Below, in pieces: positions 7,406 through 15,022 of a stretch of DNA of 50,300 nt. Positions within the stretch are counted from its first letter, which is position 1, and the number at the start of each line of letters is the position of its first letter. The DNA is taken from contig JANYAY010000175.1 in the NCBI GenBank assembly GCA_025361065.1, positions 1-50,300 of the forward strand, in the 5' to 3' direction. This DNA is from Deltaproteobacteria bacterium (GTDB lineage Bacteria > Desulfobacterota > Syntrophia > Syntrophales > Smithellaceae). The position numbers and the translations under genes are program-made. The notes under the pieces are model-generated. The model worked only from the letters and a program-made list of their open reading frames with translations, did no database searches and was not told where the DNA came from.

Positions 7406-10400
7406 CTAAACGGCAGCATCGCAGCGCAGACAGCGACAGGCTTCTTTAATGGCATCTTCAGCGGTAAAACCTAATTCCACTTCCGCAAAACTTGTTTTGC
7501 GCAGAATGCTTTCCATCTCCGGCATGGCCATCTGGGGACTTTCAATTGACTCTTCATCGATGACCAGCGGCACGTCGATTATTTCTAGAGCCGGTTTTTC
7601 ATATGCAGGCTCACCATTTGCTTGACGAATAGATCCGTCTATGTCATCAGCAGCCTGATGCCCGGCAGCAATTGCCGCAATGACGGTATCCGGTCCGGTA
7701 ACAGCATCACCGCCGGCAAAATAGCGGGCATTTGGTGTGCGTGATTTATAGACATTACCGACGGTCAGGCAATCCCACTTATTGACCGCAATGTTATTTG
7801 CCGGGTCAATAAAGCTCATATCAGGCACCTGCCCGATGGCTGCGATAATTGTATCAACGCGTAACGTGAATTCGGAGCCGGCGACGGCAACCGGTTTTTT
7901 GCGGCCGCTGGAATCGAAATCACCAAGCGTCATGCGCCGGCAGGAAATGGAATTAACTTTGCCCTTGGCACCTTCGATTTTCAATGGGGCAACCAGATAT
8001 TCGATTTTGATTCCTTCCTCTTCGGCGGCTTTGATTTCTTCTTCGGCAGCGGGCATATCGGGTCTTAAGCGGCGGTAAAGAATGGTCACTTCCGCTCCCA
8101 AGCGCAGAGCTACACGGGCGGCATCAATAGCAGAATTGCCGCCACCGATAACGGCAACTTTTTTCCCGAGAGATTTTTCCCCTTTTGACCATTTTTCTTC
8201 GTTGGCGTTAAAATCGCGCAGAAACTCGACTCCGCCGTAAACATTTTGTAAATCTTCGCCGGGGACATTCATTTTCTGGCTCTTGTGAGCGCCGACGGCC
8301 AGATAAATAAAGTCAAAATCTTTTTCCAGCTTCGCAAAAGTTATATCGCGTCCTACCCGGGTATTGAGATTAATTTCTACTCCTAAAGCCTTGATGGTAT
8401 CAATTTCCGCCTGTAAAATTTTGCGGGGCAGACGATAAGCGGGAATTCCCCAGTAGAGCATTCCTCCTGCCGTGTCCAGTTCCTCAAAAACAGTTACTTT
8501 GTAACCGCGCAGCGCAAGGTCGCGGGCGGCGGTAAGTCCTGCCGGTCCTGCGCCGACTACTGCGATCTTTTCTTTTCGAGTTTGGGGAACGGGATCAATT
8601 TTCGGCCTTGGCGCCTGATCAGTAATGAATCTCTTCAGGAACTTAATGGCTATGGATTCATCCAGATTGCCGCGGCGGCATTTAGATTGGCACTTGTGGT
8701 CGCATACTCGGCCGCAAACCGACGGGAAAGGGTTGGTTTGCAGTAATATTTTGTAGGCATCGTCAAATCTTCCTGCTCTGATAAGCGCGATATAAGAAGG
8801 AATGTCCATCTCAATCGGGCAGGTATGCTGACAAGGCGACTTGAACAGGGCTGAGCAAACGGTAGCGCTGCATCGATGATCGTGAATATGTTCTTCATAT
8901 TCTTTGCGGAAATAACGGATGGTGCTCAAGACCGGATTGGGTGCCGTTTGTCCCAGTCCGCATAAAGCCGCGTTCTTAATTACCTCGGCCATTTCTTCCA
9001 GAAGTTCGATATCGCCTTCTTTCCCTTTGCCTCGAGTGATATTAGTCAGGATATCCAGCATACGTTTGGTGCCTTCACGGCAGGGGGTGCATTTGCCGCA
9101 GGATTCATCCTGGCAGAAATCCATAAAAAAACGGGCCATATCTACTGCGCACTTATCTTCATTCATGACGATTAAGCCGCCGGAACCCATGATGGCGCCT
9201 AATTCGACAACTTTTTCATAATCAATGGGTGCATTGAGATGCTGAATAGGAATCATGCCGCCGGAGGGACCGCCAAGTTGAGCTGCTTTAAATTTCTTGC
9301 CTTTGGGAATACCGCCGCCGATATCGTAAACGATGGTGCCCAGTTTTGTGCCCATGGGAACTTCGACTAAGCCCACATTGTTGACATCTCCGGTAAGAGC
9401 AAAAACTTTTGTTCCTTTGCTTTTTTCCGTTCCGATTGAAGCATACCATGCTGCTCCGCGCATGATGATCTGTCCTATGTTGGCCAGAGTCTCCACATTA
9501 TTCAGTATACTCGGTTTTTGCCAGAGACCGGCAACGGCGGGGAAGGGCGGCCGGGGACGCGGCATGCCTCTTTTGCCTTCGATTGAAGTCATCAGCGCTG
9601 TTTCTTCACCGCAAACAAATGCACCGGCTCCCTGATATATTTCCAAATCGAAATCAAAGCCCGTACCTAATATATTCTTGCCCAGAAGGCCGGCTTCTTT
9701 AGCCTGGGCAATGGCTAAAGATAAACGGTGAATTGCCAGCGGATATTCGGCTCGACAGTAAATATATCCTTGATGAGACCCGATCGCTTTTGCGGCGATT
9801 ACCATGCCCTCAAGGACGGCATGTGGATCAGCTTCCAAAACGCTTCGGTCCATGAATGCGCCGGGGTCACCCTCATCTGCGTTGCAGAGAACATATTTTA
9901 TGTCGCTTTTGGACTGGGCGGCAAATTGCCATTTCAAACCGGTGGGAAAACCTGCTCCACCGCGTCCGCGCAATCCGGAATCAAGGACTTCCTTGACAAT
10001 CTGCTCCGGTTTCATCTCGGTTAATGCTTTGGCCATGCCGGCATAACCGTCACGGGCGATGTATTCTTCCATTTTTTCCGGATCAATCAGACCGCGATTC
10101 TTCAGTACGCGCAATTCCTGCAGGGCAAAAAAAGGAATATCCTGCATCGTCGGGATAGGCTTATCCGTAACAGGTTCCCGATATAAAAGACGCTCTAAGA
10201 CTCTTCCCTTGACCAGATGCTCCTCTACCAGGTCGGGAATATCGGTCGCCTGGATTGAAACATAAATAATGCCTTCAGGATAAACGACTATGATCGGTCC
10301 CAGGGCACAAAAACCATTGCAACCCGTTTCCACGACTTTTATTTCGCTAGATAAGCTTCTTTTATCCAGTTCCAGTAACAAAGCCTTTTTTACAGCAAGG

Positions 10401-10462
10401 CTGCCGGAAGATTGACAACCGGTGCCTCCACAAATTAATAAGTGTGAACGAAAAACCTTCAT
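7406..10462 (-). CDS. hydB: HydB-GltD fusion: NuoF-like flavoprotein joined to an NAD(P)H:glutamate-synthase-type subunit
   Basis: This 1018-residue fusion carries the diaphorase function of the hydrogenase. Residues 1-90 are a thioredoxin-like [2Fe-2S] domain (C11, C16, C48, C52). Residues ~110-520 are NuoF-like, with FMN motif GRGGAGFPTG (168 on), NADEGDPGAF and the [4Fe-4S] site CGKCTPC plus C501. From ~530 the protein becomes GltD/NfnB-like: cluster ligands C531, C536, C544, C548 and C583-C595, FAD motif GAGPAG (~637), and a second Rossmann motif GGGNSAIDAA for NAD(P)H. Ordinary HydB ends with a two-cluster ferredoxin domain, which is replaced here. The second flavin module could give the enzyme a separate NADP(H) site, as in NfnAB-type transhydrogenases. 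That is inferred from domains only. It lies between the hndB-like gene and hydA, on the same strand. Confidence 0.93.
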   Translation of the reverse strand: MKVFRSHLLICGGTGCQSSGSLAVKKALLLELDKRSLSSEIKVVETGCNGFCALGPIIVVYPEGIIYVSIQATDIPDLVEEHLVKGRVLERLLYREPVTDKPIPTMQDIPFFALQELRVLKNRGLIDPEKMEEYIARDGYAGMAKALTEMKPEQIVKEVLDSGLRGRGGAGFPTGLKWQFAAQSKSDIKYVLCNADEGDPGAFMDRSVLEADPHAVLEGMVIAAKAIGSHQGYIYCRAEYPLAIHRLSLAIAQAKEAGLLGKNILGTGFDFDLEIYQGAGAFVCGEETALMTSIEGKRGMPRPRPPFPAVAGLWQKPSILNNVETLANIGQIIMRGAAWYASIGTEKSKGTKVFALTGDVNNVGLVEVPMGTKLGTIVYDIGGGIPKGKKFKAAQLGGPSGGMIPIQHLNAPIDYEKVVELGAIMGSGGLIVMNEDKCAVDMARFFMDFCQDESCGKCTPCREGTKRMLDILTNITRGKGKEGDIELLEEMAEVIKNAALCGLGQTAPNPVLSTIRYFRKEYEEHIHDHRCSATVCSALFKSPCQHTCPIEMDIPSYIALIRAGRFDDAYKILLQTNPFPSVCGRVCDHKCQSKCRRGNLDESIAIKFLKRFITDQAPRPKIDPVPQTRKEKIAVVGAGPAGLTAARDLALRGYKVTVFEELDTAGGMLYWGIPAYRLPRKILQAEIDTIKALGVEINLNTRVGRDITFAKLEKDFDFIYLAVGAHKSQKMNVPGEDLQNVYGGVEFLRDFNANEEKWSKGEKSLGKKVAVIGGGNSAIDAARVALRLGAEVTILYRRLRPDMPAAEEEIKAAEEEGIKIEYLVAPLKIEGAKGKVNSISCRRMTLGDFDSSGRKKPVAVAGSEFTLRVDTIIAAIGQVPDMSFIDPANNIAVNKWDCLTVGNVYKSRTPNARYFAGGDAVTGPDTVIAAIAAGHQAADDIDGSIRQANGEPAYEKPALEIIDVPLVIDEESIESPQMAMPEMESILRKTSFAEVELGFTAEDAIKEACRCLRCDAAV

Positions 10463-10528
10463 TTGGCCAAAATCCTCCTTAAGAAATGATCATGCTCTTT
10501 TGAATGAAATGCATGATGGGCAATAGCT

Positions 10529-10912
10529 TTACTTTGTTATTTCAGCGCCTCTTGCCAGAACGAAAGGCAGTTGAATTTCTCCATCCAAAACATGCCTTTT
10601 AAAAACCTGTCTTATTTTATTGGGATTCATATATTCATATTTTATCGGGTCCTGATTTAATATTTCCACCGTGACTAAGGGTTCCCGGCTGCAAAGCCCC
10701 ATACAGCCCGAGGTGGTTACAACAATATCGTTAATTTTGGCTTCGGCAATTTCCTGCAGCAGTGTATCCAGAACTTCTCTTGCTCCGGAAGCTATGCCAC
10801 AGGTTCCCATGTGCACGGTAATTTTTACTCTGCGCTCACCGTCTCTTAAGGACATTTCCGCATGTACTTTTTCTTTTATTTTTTTCAGATCAGCTATAGT
10901 CAATTTCGCCAT
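10529..10912 (-). CDS. Thioredoxin-like [2Fe-2S] ferredoxin (HndB-like hydrogenase subunit)
   Basis: This 127-residue protein resembles the C-terminal domain of NuoE and the HndB subunit of NADP-reducing hydrogenases. Cysteines in MGTCGIASGA and in TTSGCMGLCSREP supply the four ligands of a thioredoxin-fold [2Fe-2S] cluster. It probably relays electrons between the flavoprotein and the hydrogenase, or acts in assembly; four-gene hnd-type operons carry such a small subunit between the NuoE-like and NuoF-like genes, exactly as here. It is flanked by hydC upstream (36 bases) and hydB downstream (66 bases), same strand. A GGAGG site lies before the ATG. The fold is certain; its place in the electron path is inferred. 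Confidence 0.9.
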   Translation of the reverse strand: MAKLTIADLKKIKEKVHAEMSLRDGERRVKITVHMGTCGIASGAREVLDTLLQEIAEAKINDIVVTTSGCMGLCSREPLVTVEILNQDPIKYEYMNPNKIRQVFKRHVLDGEIQLPFVLARGAEITK

Positions 10913-10948
10913 CGGCGGTTCCTCCTTTTATTCTGGTTCATAAAGAAA

Positions 10949-11446
10949 TTATGTATATTGACTCAATATTTCTCTTACTTTGGAAGGTTTAACCCGGCCA
11001 TGTACATCTTCATTGACAACCAAGACCGGTCCCAGCCCACAGGCGCCCAGACAACGAATGGTTTCCAGAGTGAACATTCTGTCCGGGGTTGTTTCGCCGT
11101 CTTGAATACCAAATTCCTTCTTTAACGTGTCGGCTATTGCCTTTCCGCCGCGAACATAACAGGCTGTCCCCAGACAAACACGTACTGTATGTTTTCCGCG
11201 AGGGGTCATGGTAAAGAAAGAATAAAAAGTAACAACTCCATAAATACGGCTCAGGGGCAGATTTAATTCCAGCGCAATCTTTTTTTGCACGGATATCGGC
11301 AGATATTCCAAAGCAACTTGCGCTTCTTCCAGCACGGGGATTAAGCCACCGGGTTTCCCTTTATGCTTATTGATAATTTCATTGAGCCTGGTTACCTGTT
11401 CCGGTGTAAAATCTTTTAAAAGTTCATTTTCTTCCGCTTTCATCAA
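10949..11446 (-). CDS. hydC: NuoE-like [2Fe-2S] subunit of bifurcating hydrogenase (HydC/HndA)
   Basis: This 165-residue subunit has the NuoE/HydC layout: an N-terminal helical region (EEAQVALEYLP, SRIYGVVTFYSFF), then a thioredoxin-like domain with CLGTACYVRGG and CLGACGLGP, giving the four [2Fe-2S] ligands. In HydABC enzymes this subunit lies beside the NuoF-like flavin subunit and takes part in electron transfer near the flavin. It is the first of four structural genes (hydC, hndB-like, hydB-gltD, hydA) transcribed toward lower coordinates. Length is typical, and an AGGAGG-type site precedes the ATG. It follows a GHKL ATPase gene by 24 bases, so regulatory and structural genes are probably on one transcript. 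Confidence 0.95.
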   Translation of the reverse strand: MMKAEENELLKDFTPEQVTRLNEIINKHKGKPGGLIPVLEEAQVALEYLPISVQKKIALELNLPLSRIYGVVTFYSFFTMTPRGKHTVRVCLGTACYVRGGKAIADTLKKEFGIQDGETTPDRMFTLETIRCLGACGLGPVLVVNEDVHGRVKPSKVREILSQYT

Positions 11447-11470
11447 TTCCTCCTCGATCTTTGGGGTAAG

Positions 11471-12019
11471 TTAAGCTTCAGGCTTTATTTCGCTAAAACC
11501 TTCTTCTAAAACGCCCCGAATATACTTCAATATTTCAGGATGATTAATGGGTACATCCTCGATTTCTTTACGTATTATTCTGGTGTCCAATTCCGACCGC
11601 CGGTCATTATGCCTGTGTTTTAAAAAAAAATCAACATCTGAATTACCGGCAATAAGAACAATTAGCGTACTGATGATATTACCCATGGGTTGTCTATCCA
11701 TGTGACTGAGGCCGAAAGTTGCTTTAACAGTTGTTCCCTTACCCTCTTGAGATTCCAGTTTAAAATGACCACCGGCTCTTCGGGCGGCATCAGCCAGCAG
11801 TGGAATGCCCAGGCCGAAGCGCCGGACAGTTTTTGTCGTATAGAAGGGATCTAAGACTTTTTCCATCTCTTCTTGTTTCATCCCGCGACCATTATCGATG
11901 ATCTCTATGGAAAGAGAATCATTGGCCGTATCTTCATCGATATCGATTTCAATTAAACTGGCGCCGGCACGAACAGAGTTTTCGGCAATGTCCAGAATAT
12001 GTGATGCCAGTTCCAGCAT
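11471..12019 (-). CDS. GHKL-family ATP-binding protein of the hydrogenase cluster
   Basis: The 182-residue protein is essentially a histidine-kinase-type ATPase domain. The N-box is ENSVRAG, G1 is DNGRGM, the F-box is DPFYTTK and G2 is FGLGIP, all in the first ~105 residues. A C-terminal extension of ~75 residues has no motif I recognise. There is no H-box or sensor domain, so it would act on a partner protein rather than autophosphorylate classically. The ORF track starts at 12181, but the ATG at 12019 (MLELASHIL) begins exactly where the domain begins, and the extra 54 residues are low-complexity readout of an intergenic repeat-like stretch. ATPases of this type recur beside NAD-linked [FeFe]-hydrogenase genes; their role there is unproven. 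Confidence 0.88.
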   Translation of the reverse strand: MLELASHILDIAENSVRAGASLIEIDIDEDTANDSLSIEIIDNGRGMKQEEMEKVLDPFYTTKTVRRFGLGIPLLADAARRAGGHFKLESQEGKGTTVKATFGLSHMDRQPMGNIISTLIVLIAGNSDVDFFLKHRHNDRRSELDTRIIRKEIEDVPINHPEILKYIRGVLEEGFSEIKPEA

Positions 12020-12146
12020 TATTAGTGAAACTCCAATTCTGAAAGCGCAGCGCAGCGGAATTGGTAAGTTGAACAATCCCGCAAAGCGGAGGGTATGACA
12101 CCCCGCAACTTGCTGCTGAATATGTTTCCTAAACTTACTTTGGGGT
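12020..12146. other. Intergenic stretch with small inverted repeats between PHP and ATPase genes
   Basis: This 127-bp gap holds CCAATTC...GAATTGG and a CCCGCAAAGCGG hairpin, and a CCCGCAACTTGCTGC string reminiscent of the repeat at 34862-34947. It may be a decayed copy of an interspersed repeat. No promoter was recognised with confidence. Confidence 0.35.
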
Positions 12147-12896
12147 TCATACCTGTGGCTGCTCCATGACGTAACGGCCATTTTGCCTTTTTAAAGCCAT
12201 TTTTAATTCGGAAAATGTTGGTTCCAAAAGATTTATTCGGGTAAATGTCTTTCCGATATCTTTGATAAAATGAGAGTCTGAAGAAATGATAAACGGAAAT
12301 TTACCCAATTCCGAATATTTAATTCTGGCCTGGTCAAAACCGGTGAGAGGTGTTATCTCGAGAGCGTCAAAATCAGCATTATCATCGATGAAGCCAAGCT
12401 GACTCAGCACACTAAAGCTTTCCCGGTCTATATGTGCGGCAATGGCCAGCCCGCCAAATAGATGAATATAGCCAATCAGAGTATCCAGGGATAAATTCGT
12501 CGCGCCGATCAGTAATTGGTTATTTATCCCCTCTACCTCACCAATTTCATTGACGATAGCCTGAACACCAAAACGCTCTTCATCATTTTCTCCTGCAAGA
12601 TTCCGGTCAATTATATTTTGCAGCAATATCAGGTTGGACAGGGAATCGAATATGGCCAGGAGGTGCACTTCTTCACTGGTTGTGATCTCCATGCCGGGAA
12701 GAACACTCAGATTAGTTGTTTGCGCGGCTTTGATTACGTAAGGAACGTTTGCTGAAGAATTATGATCGCAAATGGCAATCATGTCGAGCTTTGCTTCGAC
12801 GGCTTTTTGCACTAAAGCCATAGGGTGCATATCAAGCTCGGCGCAGGGTGAGAGGCAAGTGTGGACATGCAGATCGCAATTGAAAACTTTCAGCAT
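12147..12896 (-). CDS. PHP-domain phosphoesterase
   Basis: This 249-residue protein has the PHP fold metal motifs: DLHVHTCLSPC near the start, CDHN (~residue 43), GMEITTSEEVHLL (~70), AAHIDRE and SSDSHF toward the C-terminus. PHP proteins are trinuclear-metal phosphoesterases acting on nucleotides, sugar phosphates or the ends of nucleic acids; the substrate here is unknown. Genes of this kind recur next to the GHKL ATPase and DRTGG genes of [FeFe]-hydrogenase clusters, suggesting a regulatory or signalling-nucleotide role, which is inference. An intrinsic terminator on the same strand lies 20 bases before its start codon, so it is at the head of the second segment of the operon. Confidence 0.9.
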   Translation of the reverse strand: MLKVFNCDLHVHTCLSPCAELDMHPMALVQKAVEAKLDMIAICDHNSSANVPYVIKAAQTTNLSVLPGMEITTSEEVHLLAIFDSLSNLILLQNIIDRNLAGENDEERFGVQAIVNEIGEVEGINNQLLIGATNLSLDTLIGYIHLFGGLAIAAHIDRESFSVLSQLGFIDDNADFDALEITPLTGFDQARIKYSELGKFPFIISSDSHFIKDIGKTFTRINLLEPTFSELKMALKRQNGRYVMEQPQV

Positions 12897-12916
12897 TGTT
12901 CTTTCCGGAATTACGC

Positions 12917-12945
12917 AAAAAAAATGACCATAAATTTTATGGTCA
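12917..12945 (-). terminator. Intrinsic terminator inside the hydrogenase operon
   Basis: TGACCATAA-ATT-TTATGGTCA is a perfect 9-bp stem followed, on the minus strand, by eight T residues. It sits downstream of the second DRTGG gene and only 20 bases before the PHP gene start. Like the hydA/aspA terminator, it leaves no room for a new promoter and probably sets the ratio of upstream regulatory genes to downstream genes. Confidence 0.88.
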
Positions 12946-12964
12946 CGGAAGTGGTTGCACGGAA

Positions 12965-13306
12965 TTAATCTTTTTTCTCCAGGAGATTATAGATTTTACC
13001 GGTTAACTCAAAAGCAGGCAAGTTGGATACCATTATTGGTATTTTTTCCTGACTGGCTTTTGCCAAAGTATCCTGAGTTGGTTCGCAGGAATTAATCAGA
13101 ATAATGCCGGCGTGGTCTTTCAGGCTGGCGACGGCGACGATATTCTGGTGAACCTGTCTAGTTATCCAGATATTTCCTTCGTGGGAATTGGCCATAACTT
13201 CGCTTAAAAGGTCCCCCGTGTAACCACCGGTGACATTATTTTTAAGATTCTCCGACGCACATCTGACTTCTAAGCTCAATTCTTGGACTATTGTTGCTAA
13301 ATTCAT
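12965..13306 (-). CDS. DRTGG-domain protein (second copy)
   Basis: This 113-residue protein is made of a single DRTGG-type domain. The N-terminal half has NNVTGGYTGDLLSEVMA, matching the family pattern of a V-x-G-G-Y-x-x-D-L-L-S-x-V-M strand-turn-helix; the rest alternates strands and helices (IVAVASLKDHAGIILIN). The domain is named from its presence in CBS-PTA and HPr-kinase-like proteins; its ligand is not settled. It is paired with another DRTGG protein (13765-14139), with an RsbW-like ATPase between them. This trio is a recurrent neighbour of NAD-linked [FeFe]-hydrogenase genes. A regulatory ligand-binding role is inferred. The gene is followed by a strong terminator. Confidence 0.85.
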   Translation of the reverse strand: MNLATIVQELSLEVRCASENLKNNVTGGYTGDLLSEVMANSHEGNIWITRQVHQNIVAVASLKDHAGIILINSCEPTQDTLAKASQEKIPIMVSNLPAFELTGKIYNLLEKKD

Positions 13307-13337
13307 TTTAATACCTGAAAGAAGAATTCTGCCGTCT

Positions 13338-13784
13338 TTATTTCTTTATATTTATCGTCATTAAAAGACGTGTGCCTTTGCCTAATTCCGATGAAATAAT
13401 GAACGCGTCGGAATAGCTTTTGATATTATAGAGCCCCATACCGGCGCCAAAACCCATTTCACGAATTTTTTGATTGGCCGTAGAGTAACCTTGCTGCATA
13501 GCCTGATCAATATTGGGAATTCCCGGACCCTCATCAATAACTTCAATCTGAACAGTATCAGGGTTGATCGTTAAATTAACAACACCTTTCCGGGCGTAAG
13601 AGACCACATTTATTTCCGATTCGTAACAAACAATGGCACATTTCCGAACTACGTCGCCGGGAAAATCCATTTGCTTGAGAATGGATTTTATGCTTGTAGA
13701 CACTATCCCGGCGTAATTGAAATTGCCGCCTTCTATATAAAAGCTCCGTTGATAAGAAATATGATCAGTTTCTGGCACTGGCAT
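13338..13784 (-). CDS. RsbW/SpoIIAB-like anti-sigma-type ATPase
   Basis: This ~148-residue protein has a GHKL ATPase domain of the serine-kinase anti-sigma type: ESEINVVSYA (N-box), DEGPGIP (G1), and GFGAGMGLYNIK (G2). The N-terminal segment SFYIEGGNFNYAG and the overall size fit RsbW/SpoIIAB-like proteins, which bind sigma factors or phosphorylate STAS proteins on Ser/Thr. The start is taken at ATG 13784; a TTG two codons earlier (13790) is possible. It overlaps the upstream DRTGG gene by about 20 bases, implying translational coupling. No STAS antagonist or sigma factor of this class is in the window, but a SpoIIE-type phosphatase is encoded in the neighbouring arm, so a partner-switch pathway is plausible. 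Confidence 0.85.
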   Translation of the reverse strand: MPVPETDHISYQRSFYIEGGNFNYAGIVSTSIKSILKQMDFPGDVVRKCAIVCYESEINVVSYARKGVVNLTINPDTVQIEVIDEGPGIPNIDQAMQQGYSTANQKIREMGFGAGMGLYNIKSYSDAFIISSELGKGTRLLMTINIKK

Positions 13785-14139
13785 TGTCAACTTTTTCTAC
13801 ACAACCAACCATCCCTTTCGCGTAAAGCCGTCCTGCGGTTTCAAAGAGAATATATTTGGTTGACAGTATGGGAATTTTCAGCTCTTTGGCCAAATTGATA
13901 GTATCGGTATTGGCTCTTTTGCCTCTAACCAGGACTATTGCCGCAATATCAAGAATGTCGGCGGTGCGAATCACCTGATCGTTAGTCAAACCGGTCAGCA
14001 GAATACTGCCGGCTTTAGCGAAGGCCAGAACATCACTCATTAAATCAGCCCCGAAAGCTGTCTTCACTTCCATATCCAGTTTGTCGTCACCGACTATGAC
14101 GTCGGCGTCAAGAATTTCTTTTACATCGCGTAGTTTCAA
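13765..14139 (-). CDS. DRTGG-domain protein (first copy)
   Basis: This 124-residue protein consists of one DRTGG-type domain. AFGADLMSDVLAFAKAGSILLTG matches the central conserved stretch, followed by DILDIAAIVLVRGKRAN and a C-terminal helix pair. It is the first gene of the minus-strand hydrogenase operon, downstream of a sigma70-like promoter at 14229-14258 and AGGAGT before the ATG. The last ~20 bases overlap the RsbW-like ATPase gene. The two DRTGG proteins are clearly related but not near-identical. The function is unknown; a sensory or scaffold role in controlling hydrogenase expression is inferred from conserved neighbourhood only. Confidence 0.85.
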   Translation of the reverse strand: MKLRDVKEILDADVIVGDDKLDMEVKTAFGADLMSDVLAFAKAGSILLTGLTNDQVIRTADILDIAAIVLVRGKRANTDTINLAKELKIPILSTKYILFETAGRLYAKGMVGCVEKVDNASARN

Positions 14140-14199
14140 AGGTTACTCCTCAGTCAATCGGCAGATAAGTTATTATACGTTTTGGGAAAACTTAATTTG

Positions 14200-14319
14200 A
14201 TGTCCATATCTTTGTGAAACTTACCTATTATCTAACATGCCTGATAATTTTATGTCAATAAGATAATCCAGGCAATGGACATGATTATTTTACCGCAGTA
14301 ACATCGGAGATATGGACAT
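14200..14319. promoter_or_regulatory. Three ATGGACAT boxes flanking the hydrogenase operon promoter
   Basis: ATGTCCATATCT (14200-14211) is the exact inverse of AGATATGGACAT (14308-14319), and a third ATGGACAT lies at 14275-14282. The promoter at 14229-14258 falls between the first two boxes. A repeated 8-mer in both orientations around a promoter is typical of a regulator bound with looping or cooperatively; the protein is unknown. Confidence 0.55.
14229..14258 (-). promoter_or_regulatory. Candidate sigma70-type promoter of the hydrogenase operon
   Basis: On the minus strand a perfect -35 TTGACA (14258-14253) is followed after 17-18 bases by TTAGAT/TAGATA (14235-14229). It is about 90 bases upstream of the first DRTGG gene and is flanked by the ATGGACAT repeats. 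It was identified by eye only. Confidence 0.6.
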
Positions 14320-14493
14320 TTTAGGTAGGAAGAAGGAATAGATGGTAGAGAGGATCAATAAAATTGAGGATTGCAAATTTCGGAATTCGCACGATCAACC
14401 TTTAAATACATATAGTTTTAAGCTTTTTATTTGGTGAAGAAAGTGTTATTTCTACAAGGATAATGATTGAAAGTTCAAGGAGGATATAATCAT

Positions 14494-15015
14494 TTGCACG
14501 GGCTGGAGTTAAGGGAAACCAATATTATTCAGATAGTTACAGAGAGTTTGGCGAGATTGTCTCATCATGATAATATTGTCGTCAGGATGAAATCTTCTCT
14601 GGACGATGAAAAGGTATGGATCGACCGTGAACAAATAGGAACTGCTTTTTTTGATCTGGAGCAAAACGCCGTCGAGGCTATGCCGGATGGAGGCACATTA
14701 ACCATTATGCTTGAGGGTGATGAACGGCAGGTATTGATCACCCTGACCGATAGCGGGGCAGGTATTGCCGAAGAAAATATCCCTCTTCTTTTCACGCCTT
14801 TTTTTACCACCAAACCGGTTGGCGACGGAACAGGATTGGGCCTGCCGCAGGCCTTTGCAGCCATCAAAGCTCACAGCGGTAATATTAAAATTGAATCCAA
14901 TGCTAAACCGACGAAAGGGCCGACCGGCACCACCGTCAGAATAACGCTCCCCAGGCGGCAGGTGTTACAGGACAAACAGGCAAAGTTTATACTGCATGAG
15001 GAAGAGGGAGAATAG
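14494..15015 (+). CDS. Stand-alone histidine-kinase ATPase domain protein
   Basis: This ~173-residue protein contains a histidine-kinase-type HATPase_c domain with N-box EQNAVEAMPDGG, G1 DSGAGI, F-box TPFFTTK and G2 GTGLGLPQ. The sensor and H-box/dimerisation domain are missing, so it looks like the C-terminal half of an NtrB-type kinase. The ORF track starts at TTG 14467; TTG 14494 is preferred because AGGAGG lies 10 bases upstream. It might phosphorylate or bind another protein in trans, or be the remnant of a longer kinase. It diverges from the hydrogenase operon and converges on the SpoIIE gene across a long palindromic repeat. The reading frame is intact and the motifs are complete, which argues against simple decay. 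Confidence 0.75.
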   Translation: MHGLELRETNIIQIVTESLARLSHHDNIVVRMKSSLDDEKVWIDREQIGTAFFDLEQNAVEAMPDGGTLTIMLEGDERQVLITLTDSGAGIAEENIPLLFTPFFTTKPVGDGTGLGLPQAFAAIKAHSGNIKIESNAKPTKGPTGTTVRITLPRRQVLQDKQAKFILHEEEGE

Positions 15016-15022
15016 GGGTTTA

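Larger units (their letters stand above)
14140..14493. other. Regulatory intergenic region between divergent hydrogenase operon and kinase-domain gene
   Basis: This ~350-bp AT-rich gap contains no gene. It holds a candidate promoter for the minus-strand operon and three copies of ATGGACAT (annotated separately). The part nearest the plus-strand gene has the AGGAGG site at 14478-14483 but no promoter I would call with confidence. Confidence 0.6.

Noticed and set aside
12020-12181. N-terminal extension of the GHKL ATPase ORF (54 extra residues)
   Set aside because: The domain starts at the ATG at 12019; the extension overlaps the PHP gene end and reads through inverted repeats.
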